From Notoacmeibacter sp. (lineage in GTDB: Bacteria; Pseudomonadota; Alphaproteobacteria; Rhizobiales; Rhizobiaceae), in the NCBI GenBank assembly GCA_019912385.1, contig JAIOIW010000107.1, positions 1-51,146 on the forward strand: a DNA stretch of 51,146 nucleotides, given 5' to 3'. A program made the position numbers and the translations under genes. The notes beneath the pieces were generated by a model, which saw nothing but the letters and a program-made list of their open reading frames with translations, made no database searches and had not been told where the DNA came from. Shown one piece after another: positions 27,752-35,843 of this stretch (within the stretch, counting starts at the first letter, position 1; every line of letters begins with the position of its first letter).

Positions 27752-27789
27752 TGCCGAAGGCCGCTATCCGTGCGGCCGCGGCATTTTTT
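27752..27789 (+). terminator. Intrinsic terminator after the 80-residue gene
   Basis: TGCCG (27752-27756) and GGCCGC (27759-27764) pair with GCGGCC (27772-27777) and CGGCA (27779-27783), a two-part stem with a small internal bulge, followed by six T at 27784-27789. Confidence 0.85.
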
Positions 27790-27835
27790 CTTGTGCCCTT
27801 TGTCTATTGAGCATGCAATCATGCTTCTGTGGACT

Positions 27836-27849
27836 TTTACAATATTACA
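27836..27849. promoter_or_regulatory. TTTACA-type repeat pair upstream of receiver-like gene
   Basis: TTTACAATATTACA at 27836-27849 agrees at 12 of 14 positions with TTTACAAATTTACA at 27161-27174, with the same 8-base repeat spacing. It lies about 110 bases before the gene at 27958. It may be bound by the same regulator (inference). Confidence 0.4.
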
Positions 27850-27957
27850 AAAGGAAATATGTAAGCGCAGGCTGGATAGTCGCGTAAGAGTTCCTTAAGG
27901 TGCCGGCACTACTTTCTACAACCATTCATTGAAACCAAATTCCGGTATTTTTTCATC

Positions 27958-28395
27958 ATGACCGACCGCGACCTTGAACCGCAAGACCGGTTGTTGCGCG
28001 ACGACACCAAGCCCATTTCCCGGCGGGGGCGCGAAAACCTTGGCTTGCTTGTCATTTCAGACAGCAAGGTCAACCGCATCGTCATTTCGAGAACGGCCTT
28101 GCTGGCAGGATTCAGGACATATGAATCCGATGTCGAGCGCGCGGTCGAAGCACTGGGTCAACATCATCCGGAGGCGGTTCTTATCGACTGTCGCTGCGAC
28201 AATGCCGTTTGCGGACCTTTGCTTGAACGGATCGGCAGCCTGCGGAACGGAGACGGCTGGCCAAGAACACTCGTGATATCGCGGGATGGCAAGACCTGCG
28301 ATCACTTGGCCACAGGGAATATCGATTCACTCATGAACGCGCCAATAACGACGGACCGGCTTGGAACCGCACTTCACAAGCTGGTCGCGGAATAA
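27958..28395 (+). CDS. Degenerate response-regulator receiver protein
   Basis: A 145-residue single-domain protein. Residues about 25-140 fit a receiver fold: LGLLVISDSKVNRIVISRTA (strand 1, with SDSK replacing the usual DD pair), PEAVLIDCRCDN (strand 3, with Asp in the phosphorylation position), TLVISRDGK (strand 4) and NAPITTDRLGTALHKLV (where the conserved Lys of the KP pair is replaced by Ala). Losing the switch Lys and part of the acid pocket suggests phosphorylation-independent signalling or a protein-interaction module. There is no output domain. It is followed by the second glutamine synthetase gene 92 bases downstream, possibly co-transcribed. Confidence 0.65.
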   Translation: MTDRDLEPQDRLLRDDTKPISRRGRENLGLLVISDSKVNRIVISRTALLAGFRTYESDVERAVEALGQHHPEAVLIDCRCDNAVCGPLLERIGSLRNGDGWPRTLVISRDGKTCDHLATGNIDSLMNAPITTDRLGTALHKLVAE

Positions 28396-28487
28396 CGGGG
28401 GCGGCTCATAGCGCGCGGTTTGGCCCTTTCCTTTCGGGGGTGGCAGCGGCTATAGTTCGCCCGTATTCAAATAAATCTTGGTGATTG

Positions 28488-29921
28488 ATGGCTTCCGGCA
28501 AGAAAGAGGTTCGTTCCAGCGCGAACGGCAGAAAAATACGTGCGCCCGCATTTTTGAAGAACCTGCGCGGCGTCAGGAACTGGAAGGAAGCCGGCGCGTG
28601 GCTCGAATGGCGTGGAATCGAGGATATCGAGTGCATCACGCCGGACCTGGCAGGCGTGCCGCGCGGCAAGATGATGCCAACGTCGAAGTTCACCTCGAAC
28701 ACGTCGCTCTCCCTCCCATCGGCCTTGTTTCGCCAAACGATCTCCGGTGACTATCCGGAAGAAACCGGCGATTTCCGCTACGACCCTCATGACGGCGACC
28801 TGAAGCTGCTGCCCGACCTTTCGACGCTTTCGCCGGTTCCCTGGGAAAGCGACCCCACCGCCCAGGTGATTTGCGATATCATCGGCTCCAATGGCCAGGC
28901 GGTGCCCTACGCCCCGCGAAACGTGCTCAGGCATGTGCTCGACGCCTACGAAGCGGGAGGCTGGAAACCGGTCGTTGCCCCCGAAATCGAATTCTATCTC
29001 GTGGCGCAGAACGTCGATCCCGACTATCCCCTCCATCCGCCCACCGGCCGCTCCGGGCGTCCGATTTCCGGCGGACAGGCCTACTCGATCGCCGGCGTTA
29101 ACGAGTTTGATGATCTGGTGGACGACATCTATCATTTCTCCGAACAGCAGGGCCTCGAAATCGACACGCTGATCCATGAGGAAGGCCCCTCGCAGCTTGA
29201 GATCAACCTGCGCCACGGCAACCCGGTCGAATTGGCCGACCAGGTGTTCATGTTCAAGCGGACCATACGCGAAGCAGCGCTCAAGCACGGCATGTACGCG
29301 ACTTTCATGGCCAAGCCGATCCAGGGCGCGCCCGGTTCGGCGATGCACATCCACCAATCGATCCTGGATGCGAAGACAGGGCGCAATATCTTCACGCAGG
29401 ATGACGGGAGCCCGTCGCAACTGTTTTTCAACTTCATCGGCGGCATGCAGCACTACGTACCGCGCCTGCTGGTGATGATGGCGCCCTATGTGAATTCCTA
29501 CAGGCGGCTCGCGCCCGACATGTCGTGTCCGGTCAACAATGCCTGGGGCTATGACAACCGGACAACAGCATTTCGCGTGCCGACATCCGATCCCGCGGCC
29601 AGGCGCGTGGAGAACCGGCTGCCGTCCTCCGACGCCAACCCGTATCTCGCATTGGCCGCATCGCTCGCAGCGGGTTATCTTGGAATGATCAACGGCATCG
29701 TCCCGGACAGCCCCACCGAGGTCGCGGCCAATGAGGGCTCGGTCGACCTGCCACGCGGTTTGCTGGAGGCCGTATCCCTGCTCGAGCAGGAAAGCGCGTT
29801 CAACGACGTGCTCGGACGGGAATTCATCGCCAATTATTGCGGCGTCAAGCGCGGGGAATTCGAGACCTTCATGCAAGTGATCAGCCCGTGGGAGCGCGAA
29901 TACCTGCTCCTGAACGTCTGA
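28488..29921 (+). CDS. Glutamine synthetase family protein (second paralogue)
   Basis: A 477-residue ligase of the GS family. The basic N-terminal 30 residues are followed by IECITPDLAGVPRGKMMP (typical of PuuA/GlnT-like enzymes), VAPEIEFYLV and QLEINLRHGN (metal ligands), GSAMHIHQSILD, NSYRRLAPDMSCPVNNAWG, and ENRLPSSDANPYLALAASLA. Upstream of a puuB-type oxidase it probably glutamylates a polyamine or related amine. It differs clearly from the minus-strand paralogue at 23046, so the two may handle different amines, or one may act as the true gamma-glutamylputrescine synthetase. ATG 28488 has only a weak ribosome site; TTG 28485 is adjacent. Confidence 0.88.
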   Translation: MASGKKEVRSSANGRKIRAPAFLKNLRGVRNWKEAGAWLEWRGIEDIECITPDLAGVPRGKMMPTSKFTSNTSLSLPSALFRQTISGDYPEETGDFRYDPHDGDLKLLPDLSTLSPVPWESDPTAQVICDIIGSNGQAVPYAPRNVLRHVLDAYEAGGWKPVVAPEIEFYLVAQNVDPDYPLHPPTGRSGRPISGGQAYSIAGVNEFDDLVDDIYHFSEQQGLEIDTLIHEEGPSQLEINLRHGNPVELADQVFMFKRTIREAALKHGMYATFMAKPIQGAPGSAMHIHQSILDAKTGRNIFTQDDGSPSQLFFNFIGGMQHYVPRLLVMMAPYVNSYRRLAPDMSCPVNNAWGYDNRTTAFRVPTSDPAARRVENRLPSSDANPYLALAASLAAGYLGMINGIVPDSPTEVAANEGSVDLPRGLLEAVSLLEQESAFNDVLGREFIANYCGVKRGEFETFMQVISPWEREYLLLNV

Positions 29922-29952
29922 ATCCCGTATCACACGAACGGTAACCCTTGTC

Positions 29953-31239
29953 ATGACCTATCAGTCGCCGATATCGCCAGGCGTCTCCTGGTACGAAACC
30001 ACCGTGAAGGAGCGGCCAACCTACCCGCCGCTGGACGGAAGCCGGAGTGCCGAGGTCGTCATCATTGGCGGCGGATTCACCGGGCTCAGCGCGGCAGCCG
30101 ATTCCACCGCTGCGGGGGTCGACACCGTCCTCATCGAAGCCTACCGCTGTGGTGATGGAGCATCGGGGCGCAACGGCGGCCAGTTCGGGACCGGCCATCG
30201 CGCATGGGCGGAGGAACTGGAAAGCGAATACGGGCTGGAGCGCGCCCGTGCCTTGTTCGCGTTGGCCGAGGACGCGAAGAGACATGTGCTCGAATTCGCT
30301 TCCGCCAACGGGATCGATATCGAGTACCGTCCGGGTCAACTGTCGGTGGCGCACAAGAAGCGCTACGTCGACGACTATCGGGCGCATGCCGAGATCATGG
30401 GCGAGCGCTTCGGCTATCCGCACATCAGTTTCATGGACGCGGCGGAGACCGCAGAGCGGCTGGGGTCGACGCGCTATTTCGGCGGCACGCGCGACATCGG
30501 CACCGGGCATATACACCCGCTGAAGCTGCTTGTCGGCCTCGCGAGCGTCGCAGCGAGAAACGGCGCCGCAATTCACGAGCGCACGCCGGCAACGAGGATC
30601 GAGAGTCGCGGCGGCAAAGTCGTCGTAACAACGCCGACAGGAACGATCACCGCCAACAAGGGACTGATCGCGACGAACGCCCACGGCAACGGGCTGGAGC
30701 CCGTTTCCGCCGCACATATCATGCCGATCCGCTCCTTCATCGGCGCAACCATCCCCCTGCCATCCGATTCACCTGTCATTCCGGGAGGCGAAAGCGTGGA
30801 TGATTCACGTTTCGTCGTGCGCTATTTCCGCAAGTCGGCCGACAACCGCCTGCTGTTCGGCGGGCGCGAGGCCTATACCGCTGATGAGCCAAACGATATT
30901 TCAACGCACGTGCGCCGCCAGATCACCGAGATCTATCCCGCGCTCCACGATATCGAAATCACCCATGCGTGGGGTGGCTCGGTCGGCATCACCATGCCGC
31001 GAAAGCCCTTCGTGCGCGAGGTTCTGCCCGGTGTCATTTCCATAGGCGGTTTTTCCGGCCATGGCGTCATGCTGTCGAACTTTTGCGGTGCCCTTTACGC
31101 TGAGGCGCTGACGGGAAAGAGCGAGCGGTTGCGCCTGCTGCAGGACCTGAGGATTCCGCCTTTCCCCGGCGGTCGGACTTTCCGCACACCCCTGCTATTT
31201 GCCGCAATGACCTGGTTTTCGCTGCTCGACCGCCTCTAG
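29953..31239 (+). CDS. puuB: FAD-dependent gamma-glutamylputrescine oxidase
   Basis: A 428-residue cytosolic flavoenzyme of the DAO family. The FAD-binding motif GGGFTG lies at residues 39-44 after VVIIG, followed by GDGASGRNGGQFGTGH and the C-terminal second FAD site (ISIGGFSGHGVMLSNFCG). PuuB oxidises gamma-glutamylputrescine to gamma-glutamyl-gamma-aminobutyraldehyde, making ammonia and hydrogen peroxide. N-terminal SWYETTVKERPTYPPLDG is the PuuB marker. It sits 31 bases after a glutamine synthetase paralogue and, with potFGHI, gives uptake, glutamylation and oxidation of putrescine. The dehydrogenase PuuC and the amidase PuuD are not in this window. Confidence 0.9.
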   Translation: MTYQSPISPGVSWYETTVKERPTYPPLDGSRSAEVVIIGGGFTGLSAAADSTAAGVDTVLIEAYRCGDGASGRNGGQFGTGHRAWAEELESEYGLERARALFALAEDAKRHVLEFASANGIDIEYRPGQLSVAHKKRYVDDYRAHAEIMGERFGYPHISFMDAAETAERLGSTRYFGGTRDIGTGHIHPLKLLVGLASVAARNGAAIHERTPATRIESRGGKVVVTTPTGTITANKGLIATNAHGNGLEPVSAAHIMPIRSFIGATIPLPSDSPVIPGGESVDDSRFVVRYFRKSADNRLLFGGREAYTADEPNDISTHVRRQITEIYPALHDIEITHAWGGSVGITMPRKPFVREVLPGVISIGGFSGHGVMLSNFCGALYAEALTGKSERLRLLQDLRIPPFPGGRTFRTPLLFAAMTWFSLLDRL

Positions 31240-31475
31240 TCGACAAAATGAAAATGGCGGCGTCCTGACCTTGTTACTTGCAGAGCCGCCCTTGCCTCGT
31301 ACCATAGTAATGAATTGGGAGCGGGCCGCATCGCCGGCCCGCAAATACCGGTCCACGGGGAGGGCAGAAGATTCGCGTTTTTTCCAACAAGCACCGACCT
31401 GTCCACCTGGGACCTTTTCCTTTGGAGCGGTTGGCCCGGCGTTTGTCGCCACCCGACCTGGCGAGCGTGGCGCCC

Positions 31476-34400
31476 ATGGCTCCTCTTTCCTTCGACAGGC
31501 CGGATCGCCCGCGGTCGATCGTCAACGCCATGGGCGAGTTCCAGGCAATGCTCGACGCGATCCGCGACGGGCTTGTCAACAAGGTGCGCGCCGAGTGCCC
31601 CTCCGATCCGCTCGAACGGGCCAATCATCTCAAGGCTTTCGGCTATTTCAACGATTCTTCGATAATCGGCATCTGCGCCCTGACCGGTGAGATGCTTCTC
31701 GGCGAATCTCTGCGCAATCCGGACATCGATCGTCTGGCAGGCGACTTGCTGACACGGCAGACGAAGACGCTCGCTTCGGGCATTGACCTGATCATGGCCG
31801 ATCTCAAGGAATCGATGGAAGCACCGCCCGCCATGATCGATGGGCACACCCATGCGATCGTCTTCCTGAACGAATTTTCGCGCGACCCCGATCCGGCCGA
31901 AACCGGTACCGACTGGATTCTGGATGCCCAAGCGCATCGCGCCTGCCTTCGCGCTTCGGAAACCGCGGTGGTGATTGCCAATTATATCCGCCTGCTCGGT
32001 TTCAATGCGCGGGCGCACACCGGCACGTCTTCCGACGTCGACCTCAATCGCGTCACGGTAGCTTCGGGTCTTGCGTGTTTTGAAAGCGGCAAGCTGGTCA
32101 ATCCCTATGTCGGCACGCGTTTCGGCGTGGCCGCCGTCACGACCGATTTCGAACTTGCGACCGATTTTCCGCTTGCGCCGCTTGCCGAACAGCAGACATG
32201 GCGCGCCAAGGGACCGGCATGGTGGCTGGGCAAGGGCTTTGCCAAGAACGCGTTCGACCGCGAACCGTTTGCGCGCCGGCGCTACGTCGACGGCGCCCAC
32301 CCGTTCGAGAAGCTGAAGCGGGTGGACGAACCGACCACCTTCATCGACGAGGAACGCGTCCCGCGCATTCCCAAGCGCACAGACATGTTCGCCCGAGCGC
32401 AATTCGGCGACATGGGAAATGCCACCCAGGAAGGCGCGAAGGGCGGCCATTACGCACGCAAGGCCGCGCCGTCGATGGCGCAGCGCCGCGTACTCGGTGC
32501 CTTCGTGCTGCTTCAGGATGGTGAGCCGGCGCCTGACGTGTCGGCGACCGCCCGCGAGGCGCAGCGCAACTCCGAGAGAATCAAGGCGGCGTCCTACTTC
32601 CTCGGCGCCGATGCGGTCGGGCTTTCGCGCTGCCCGGTCTGGACATGGTACAGCCACGATGCCGCAGGCGAGCCAATCGAACCACCGCATGACCAAGCCG
32701 TCTCGATGATCATCGATCAGGGTTATGAGACGATGGAAGGGGCGTCGGGCGACGACTGGATATCGGTAGCGCAATCGATGCGGGCATATTTGCGATTTTC
32801 ACTGCTAGGCGGCGTGATCGCCAAACACATCCGCAATCTCGGCTACAGGGCGAAAGCGCATACCGTTCTCGACGGCGAGGTGTTGCAGCCACCGCTGCTG
32901 CTTCTGTCCGGCCTTGGCGAGGTCAGCCGCATCGGGGAGGTCATCCTCAATCCCTTTCTCGGCCCGCGATTGAAATCCGGGGTTGTGACGACCGACATGC
33001 CGGTCACCCACGACAAGCCGATCGATTTCGGCCTCCAGGCCTTTTGCGATTCCTGCAACAAGTGCGCACGCGAATGCCCGTCCGGCGCGATCACCGCAGG
33101 GCCGAAACTGATGTTCAACGGCTACGAGATCTGGAAATCCGACAGTCAGAAATGCGCCACCTACCGAATCACCACCCAGGGCGGCGCGATGTGCGGGCGC
33201 TGCATGAAGACCTGCCCCTGGAACCTGGAGGGCCTGTTCGGCGAAGGGCCGTTCCGGTGGGCTGCGATGCACGTGCCAGCCGCAGCGCCATGGCTGGCAA
33301 AACTCGACGACGCGGTAGGAAACGGTGGACTGAACCCGGTCAAGAAATGGTGGTGGGATCTCGAGATCGGGACCGACGGCGGATACCGTCCAACGACCCA
33401 CCCGGTCAATGCGCGCGACCTCCAGAAGGACCTGACCCTCAGATATGAAGACCAGACGCTCGCCGTGTACCCGGCCAACCTCGCTCCGCACCCCTGGCCC
33501 TATCCGTTTCCCATGGACCGGGAAAAAGGCATCGAAGCCTATCAGGGACTTGTCACGTCACGCGAATACCAGGACAGGCTAGCCCGCGGAAACACCGAGG
33601 GCTTGGCGCATGTCTATGTGAACGATCGCGAAAGCCCGGTCATCCAGATCGTCGTCTCCAAGGTCGAGAAGATGACGGCGGATGTCGCCAAATACGAGTT
33701 CCGGGCGCTCGACGGCAGCGACCTGCCGGCGTGGGAGGCCGGCGCGCATCTCGATGTCGTCGTTGCGCCGGAGTACCTGCGCCAGTATTCGATGTCGGGC
33801 GATCCGGCCGACCGCAACAAGTACCAGATCGGCGTCCTGCGCGAGGAAGAGGGGCGCGGGGGATCGAGACTGCTGCACCGCATTTTCAACCAAGGCCGCA
33901 AGGTTTTCATTTCCAGGCCGATCAACCATTTCCCGCTCGACGAGACGGCCACAAAGACCTTCCTGATGGGCGGTGGCATCGGCGTTACGCCGATGATCGC
34001 CATGGCGCACCGCCTGCATGCGGGTGGCGCCGATTTCGAACTGCACTACTCGGCCCGGTCGCGCAAGAGCGCCGGCTATCTCGACGACCTCGACACATTT
34101 TCCTGGAGGGATCACGTGCGCCTGCACCTGACTGCCGAGGGCACGCGCGCCAATCTCGACACCGTCCTCAAGGGCTACCGCGACGGCTGGCATGTCTATG
34201 CTTGCGGGCCCGACCGCTACATGAACGCGGTAATCGAGGCGGCCGAACGGCAGGGCTTTCCGGAGGAGGCGCGGCATCTGGAATATTTCTCGGTCCCGGA
34301 ACTGCCCGAATACGTGAACCACCCCTTCACGCTCAGACTGGCGCGTTCGGGTTTGGAGTTCCATGTGCCGGCAGACAAGACGGTAACCGACGTGCTGAGC

Positions 34401-34586
34401 GAAAACGGGATCCCGATCGACGTTAAATGCTCCGACGGGCTGTGCGGCGTTTGCCAGTGCGGGCTCGTTTCCGGCGCGGTCGATCATCGCGACTTCGTGC
34501 TATCGAAGAAGCAACGCGAGACGTCGCTCATCCTGTGCCGGTCGCGCACGGCAGAACCAAACGGGATGATCGAAATCGACCTGTAG
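31476..34586 (+). CDS. Fused cobalamin-dependent reductive dehalogenase with FMN/[2Fe-2S] reductase
   Basis: A cytosolic protein of about 1036 residues. The first 620 residues follow the RdhA family of corrinoid-dependent reductive dehalogenases: two bacterial-type [4Fe-4S] motifs, CxxCxxCxxxCP from Cys524 and Cys560 with CGRCMKTCPW, preceded by RdhA/QueG-type LSGLGEVSRIGEVI and GPRLKSGVVTTDMP. The C-terminal part (from about 700) is a phthalate-dioxygenase-reductase-like module: FMN motif RQYSMSGDP near residue 769, GGGIGVTPM, CGPDRYM, and a plant-type [2Fe-2S] domain (CSDGLCGVC at 985, distal Cys in ILCRSRT). There is no twin-arginine signal and no membrane anchor RdhB. The enzyme should reduce an organohalide using NAD(P)H as a self-sufficient catabolic type. 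TTG 31422 is an in-frame alternative start. Confidence 0.85.
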   Translation: MAPLSFDRPDRPRSIVNAMGEFQAMLDAIRDGLVNKVRAECPSDPLERANHLKAFGYFNDSSIIGICALTGEMLLGESLRNPDIDRLAGDLLTRQTKTLASGIDLIMADLKESMEAPPAMIDGHTHAIVFLNEFSRDPDPAETGTDWILDAQAHRACLRASETAVVIANYIRLLGFNARAHTGTSSDVDLNRVTVASGLACFESGKLVNPYVGTRFGVAAVTTDFELATDFPLAPLAEQQTWRAKGPAWWLGKGFAKNAFDREPFARRRYVDGAHPFEKLKRVDEPTTFIDEERVPRIPKRTDMFARAQFGDMGNATQEGAKGGHYARKAAPSMAQRRVLGAFVLLQDGEPAPDVSATAREAQRNSERIKAASYFLGADAVGLSRCPVWTWYSHDAAGEPIEPPHDQAVSMIIDQGYETMEGASGDDWISVAQSMRAYLRFSLLGGVIAKHIRNLGYRAKAHTVLDGEVLQPPLLLLSGLGEVSRIGEVILNPFLGPRLKSGVVTTDMPVTHDKPIDFGLQAFCDSCNKCARECPSGAITAGPKLMFNGYEIWKSDSQKCATYRITTQGGAMCGRCMKTCPWNLEGLFGEGPFRWAAMHVPAAAPWLAKLDDAVGNGGLNPVKKWWWDLEIGTDGGYRPTTHPVNARDLQKDLTLRYEDQTLAVYPANLAPHPWPYPFPMDREKGIEAYQGLVTSREYQDRLARGNTEGLAHVYVNDRESPVIQIVVSKVEKMTADVAKYEFRALDGSDLPAWEAGAHLDVVVAPEYLRQYSMSGDPADRNKYQIGVLREEEGRGGSRLLHRIFNQGRKVFISRPINHFPLDETATKTFLMGGGIGVTPMIAMAHRLHAGGADFELHYSARSRKSAGYLDDLDTFSWRDHVRLHLTAEGTRANLDTVLKGYRDGWHVYACGPDRYMNAVIEAAERQGFPEEARHLEYFSVPELPEYVNHPFTLRLARSGLEFHVPADKTVTDVLSENGIPIDVKCSDGLCGVCQCGLVSGAVDHRDFVLSKKQRETSLILCRSRTAEPNGMIEIDL

Positions 34587-34610
34587 CCCTGCCGAAAACC
34601 GGGAACGCTC

Positions 34611-35666
34611 TCATTCGGCCGCCGGAATCTTCGGCAGGATATGGGACCAGTGATCGGGATCGGGTGTTTCCAGACCGGAAAAACCGTTCTTGACCCGCAA
34701 GCGCTTCGACCAGTTCAAGGCGTGCGCGACAATCGCGTCGAGATCATCGAACTGCGGCGTCCAGTCCAGTTCCCTTCGGGCCAGCGAGGAATCCGCGATA
34801 ACGGCGGGAAGGTCGCCGGGCCTGCGCGCGCCCATCATGACGTCGAGATCAGCGCCGCTTGCCCGGCGCACGGCGTCGATCACTTCCAGAACCGAATAAC
34901 CGTGCCCGTAGCCGCAATTGGCGATCAGGCTTTTTCCGCCCGCCCGAAGCCGGACGAGGGCCTGGGCATGAGCGGTAACGAGATCGGTGACATGGATGAA
35001 ATCGCGAACGCAGGTCCCGTCCGGCGTCGGGTAGTCTGAACCAAACACCGTGAGCGCGCGCCGCTCGCCTGTCGCGGCCTCGCAGGCCGCCTTGATGAGA
35101 TGGGTCGTCCCCGGCGTGGACTGGCCGGTACGTCCGGCCGGATCGGCGCCCGCGACATTGAAATAGCGCAGCGCCGTGAAGCGGAAATCATGCGCGCCGG
35201 CGACATCGCGCAGCATCTGCTCGACCATCAGCTTCGATTGGCCGTAGGGCGTTGCAGGCGACAGCTTGAATTCCTCCGCGATCGGCTGCCCGCCGCTTTC
35301 GCCGTAAACCGCCGCGGTCGAGGAGAAGATGAAATTCCGCACGTTTTCGGTGATGGCGACCTCGATCAGATTGCGGGATCGGCAGGTATTGTTCTCATAA
35401 TAGGCGAGCGGATCGGCAATCGATTCGGGAACGATGATCGAGCCGGCAAAGTGGATGATCGCGTCGACACCATTCTCACGGATCACCTCGCGAACCAGCG
35501 GCCGGTCGCCGACATCGCCGACGACCAGCTTCGCCTCTGGCGCCACGGCCCATGCAAACCCGGTCGACAGGCGGTCGAGGACCACGACATCCTCGCCGGC
35601 ATCGATCAGGTTCCAGACCATATGGCTGCCGATATAACCGGCTCCGCCCGTGACCAAGACCGCCAT
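34611..35666 (-). CDS. galE: UDP-glucose 4-epimerase
   Basis: A 351-residue extended SDR enzyme interconverting UDP-glucose and UDP-galactose with tightly bound NAD+. The NAD motif TGGAGYIGS is at residues 6-14, Ser-Thr of FSSTAAVYG at 115-117, and the catalytic Tyr141/Lys145 in PYGQSK. VRDFIHVTDL and LIANCGYGHGYSVLEVI are GalE-typical. ATG 35666 has GGGAG 8 bases upstream; the open frame extending beyond it is not conserved. It is monocistronic and converges with the dehalogenase gene. Probable role is surface polysaccharide precursor supply. Confidence 0.93.
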   Translation of the reverse strand: MAVLVTGGAGYIGSHMVWNLIDAGEDVVVLDRLSTGFAWAVAPEAKLVVGDVGDRPLVREVIRENGVDAIIHFAGSIIVPESIADPLAYYENNTCRSRNLIEVAITENVRNFIFSSTAAVYGESGGQPIAEEFKLSPATPYGQSKLMVEQMLRDVAGAHDFRFTALRYFNVAGADPAGRTGQSTPGTTHLIKAACEAATGERRALTVFGSDYPTPDGTCVRDFIHVTDLVTAHAQALVRLRAGGKSLIANCGYGHGYSVLEVIDAVRRASGADLDVMMGARRPGDLPAVIADSSLARRELDWTPQFDDLDAIVAHALNWSKRLRVKNGFSGLETPDPDHWSHILPKIPAAE

Positions 35667-35843
35667 GAACACGACTCCCGCAACTGGCCGTTTACTGCGC
35701 ATCCCCGATACGGGCACCCGCCGCTCCAGTGCAGTCACGATAGCGCTGTCGCCTTGATTCTTCGGATATTTGAAGCCACGGATCTTACACGTCGCGGCAA
35801 ACCTTCGTTAACCCTGCGAGCTGCGGCTCCCCGCGCTGGATCT

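Noticed and set aside
28467-29954. 495-codon minus-strand frame opposite the second glutamine synthetase
   Set aside because: Shadow frame; the plus strand has clear GS motifs and no recognisable motif is visible on the minus strand.
31236-32774. 512-codon minus-strand frame opposite the dehalogenase
   Set aside because: Antisense shadow with no recognisable domain or ribosome site.
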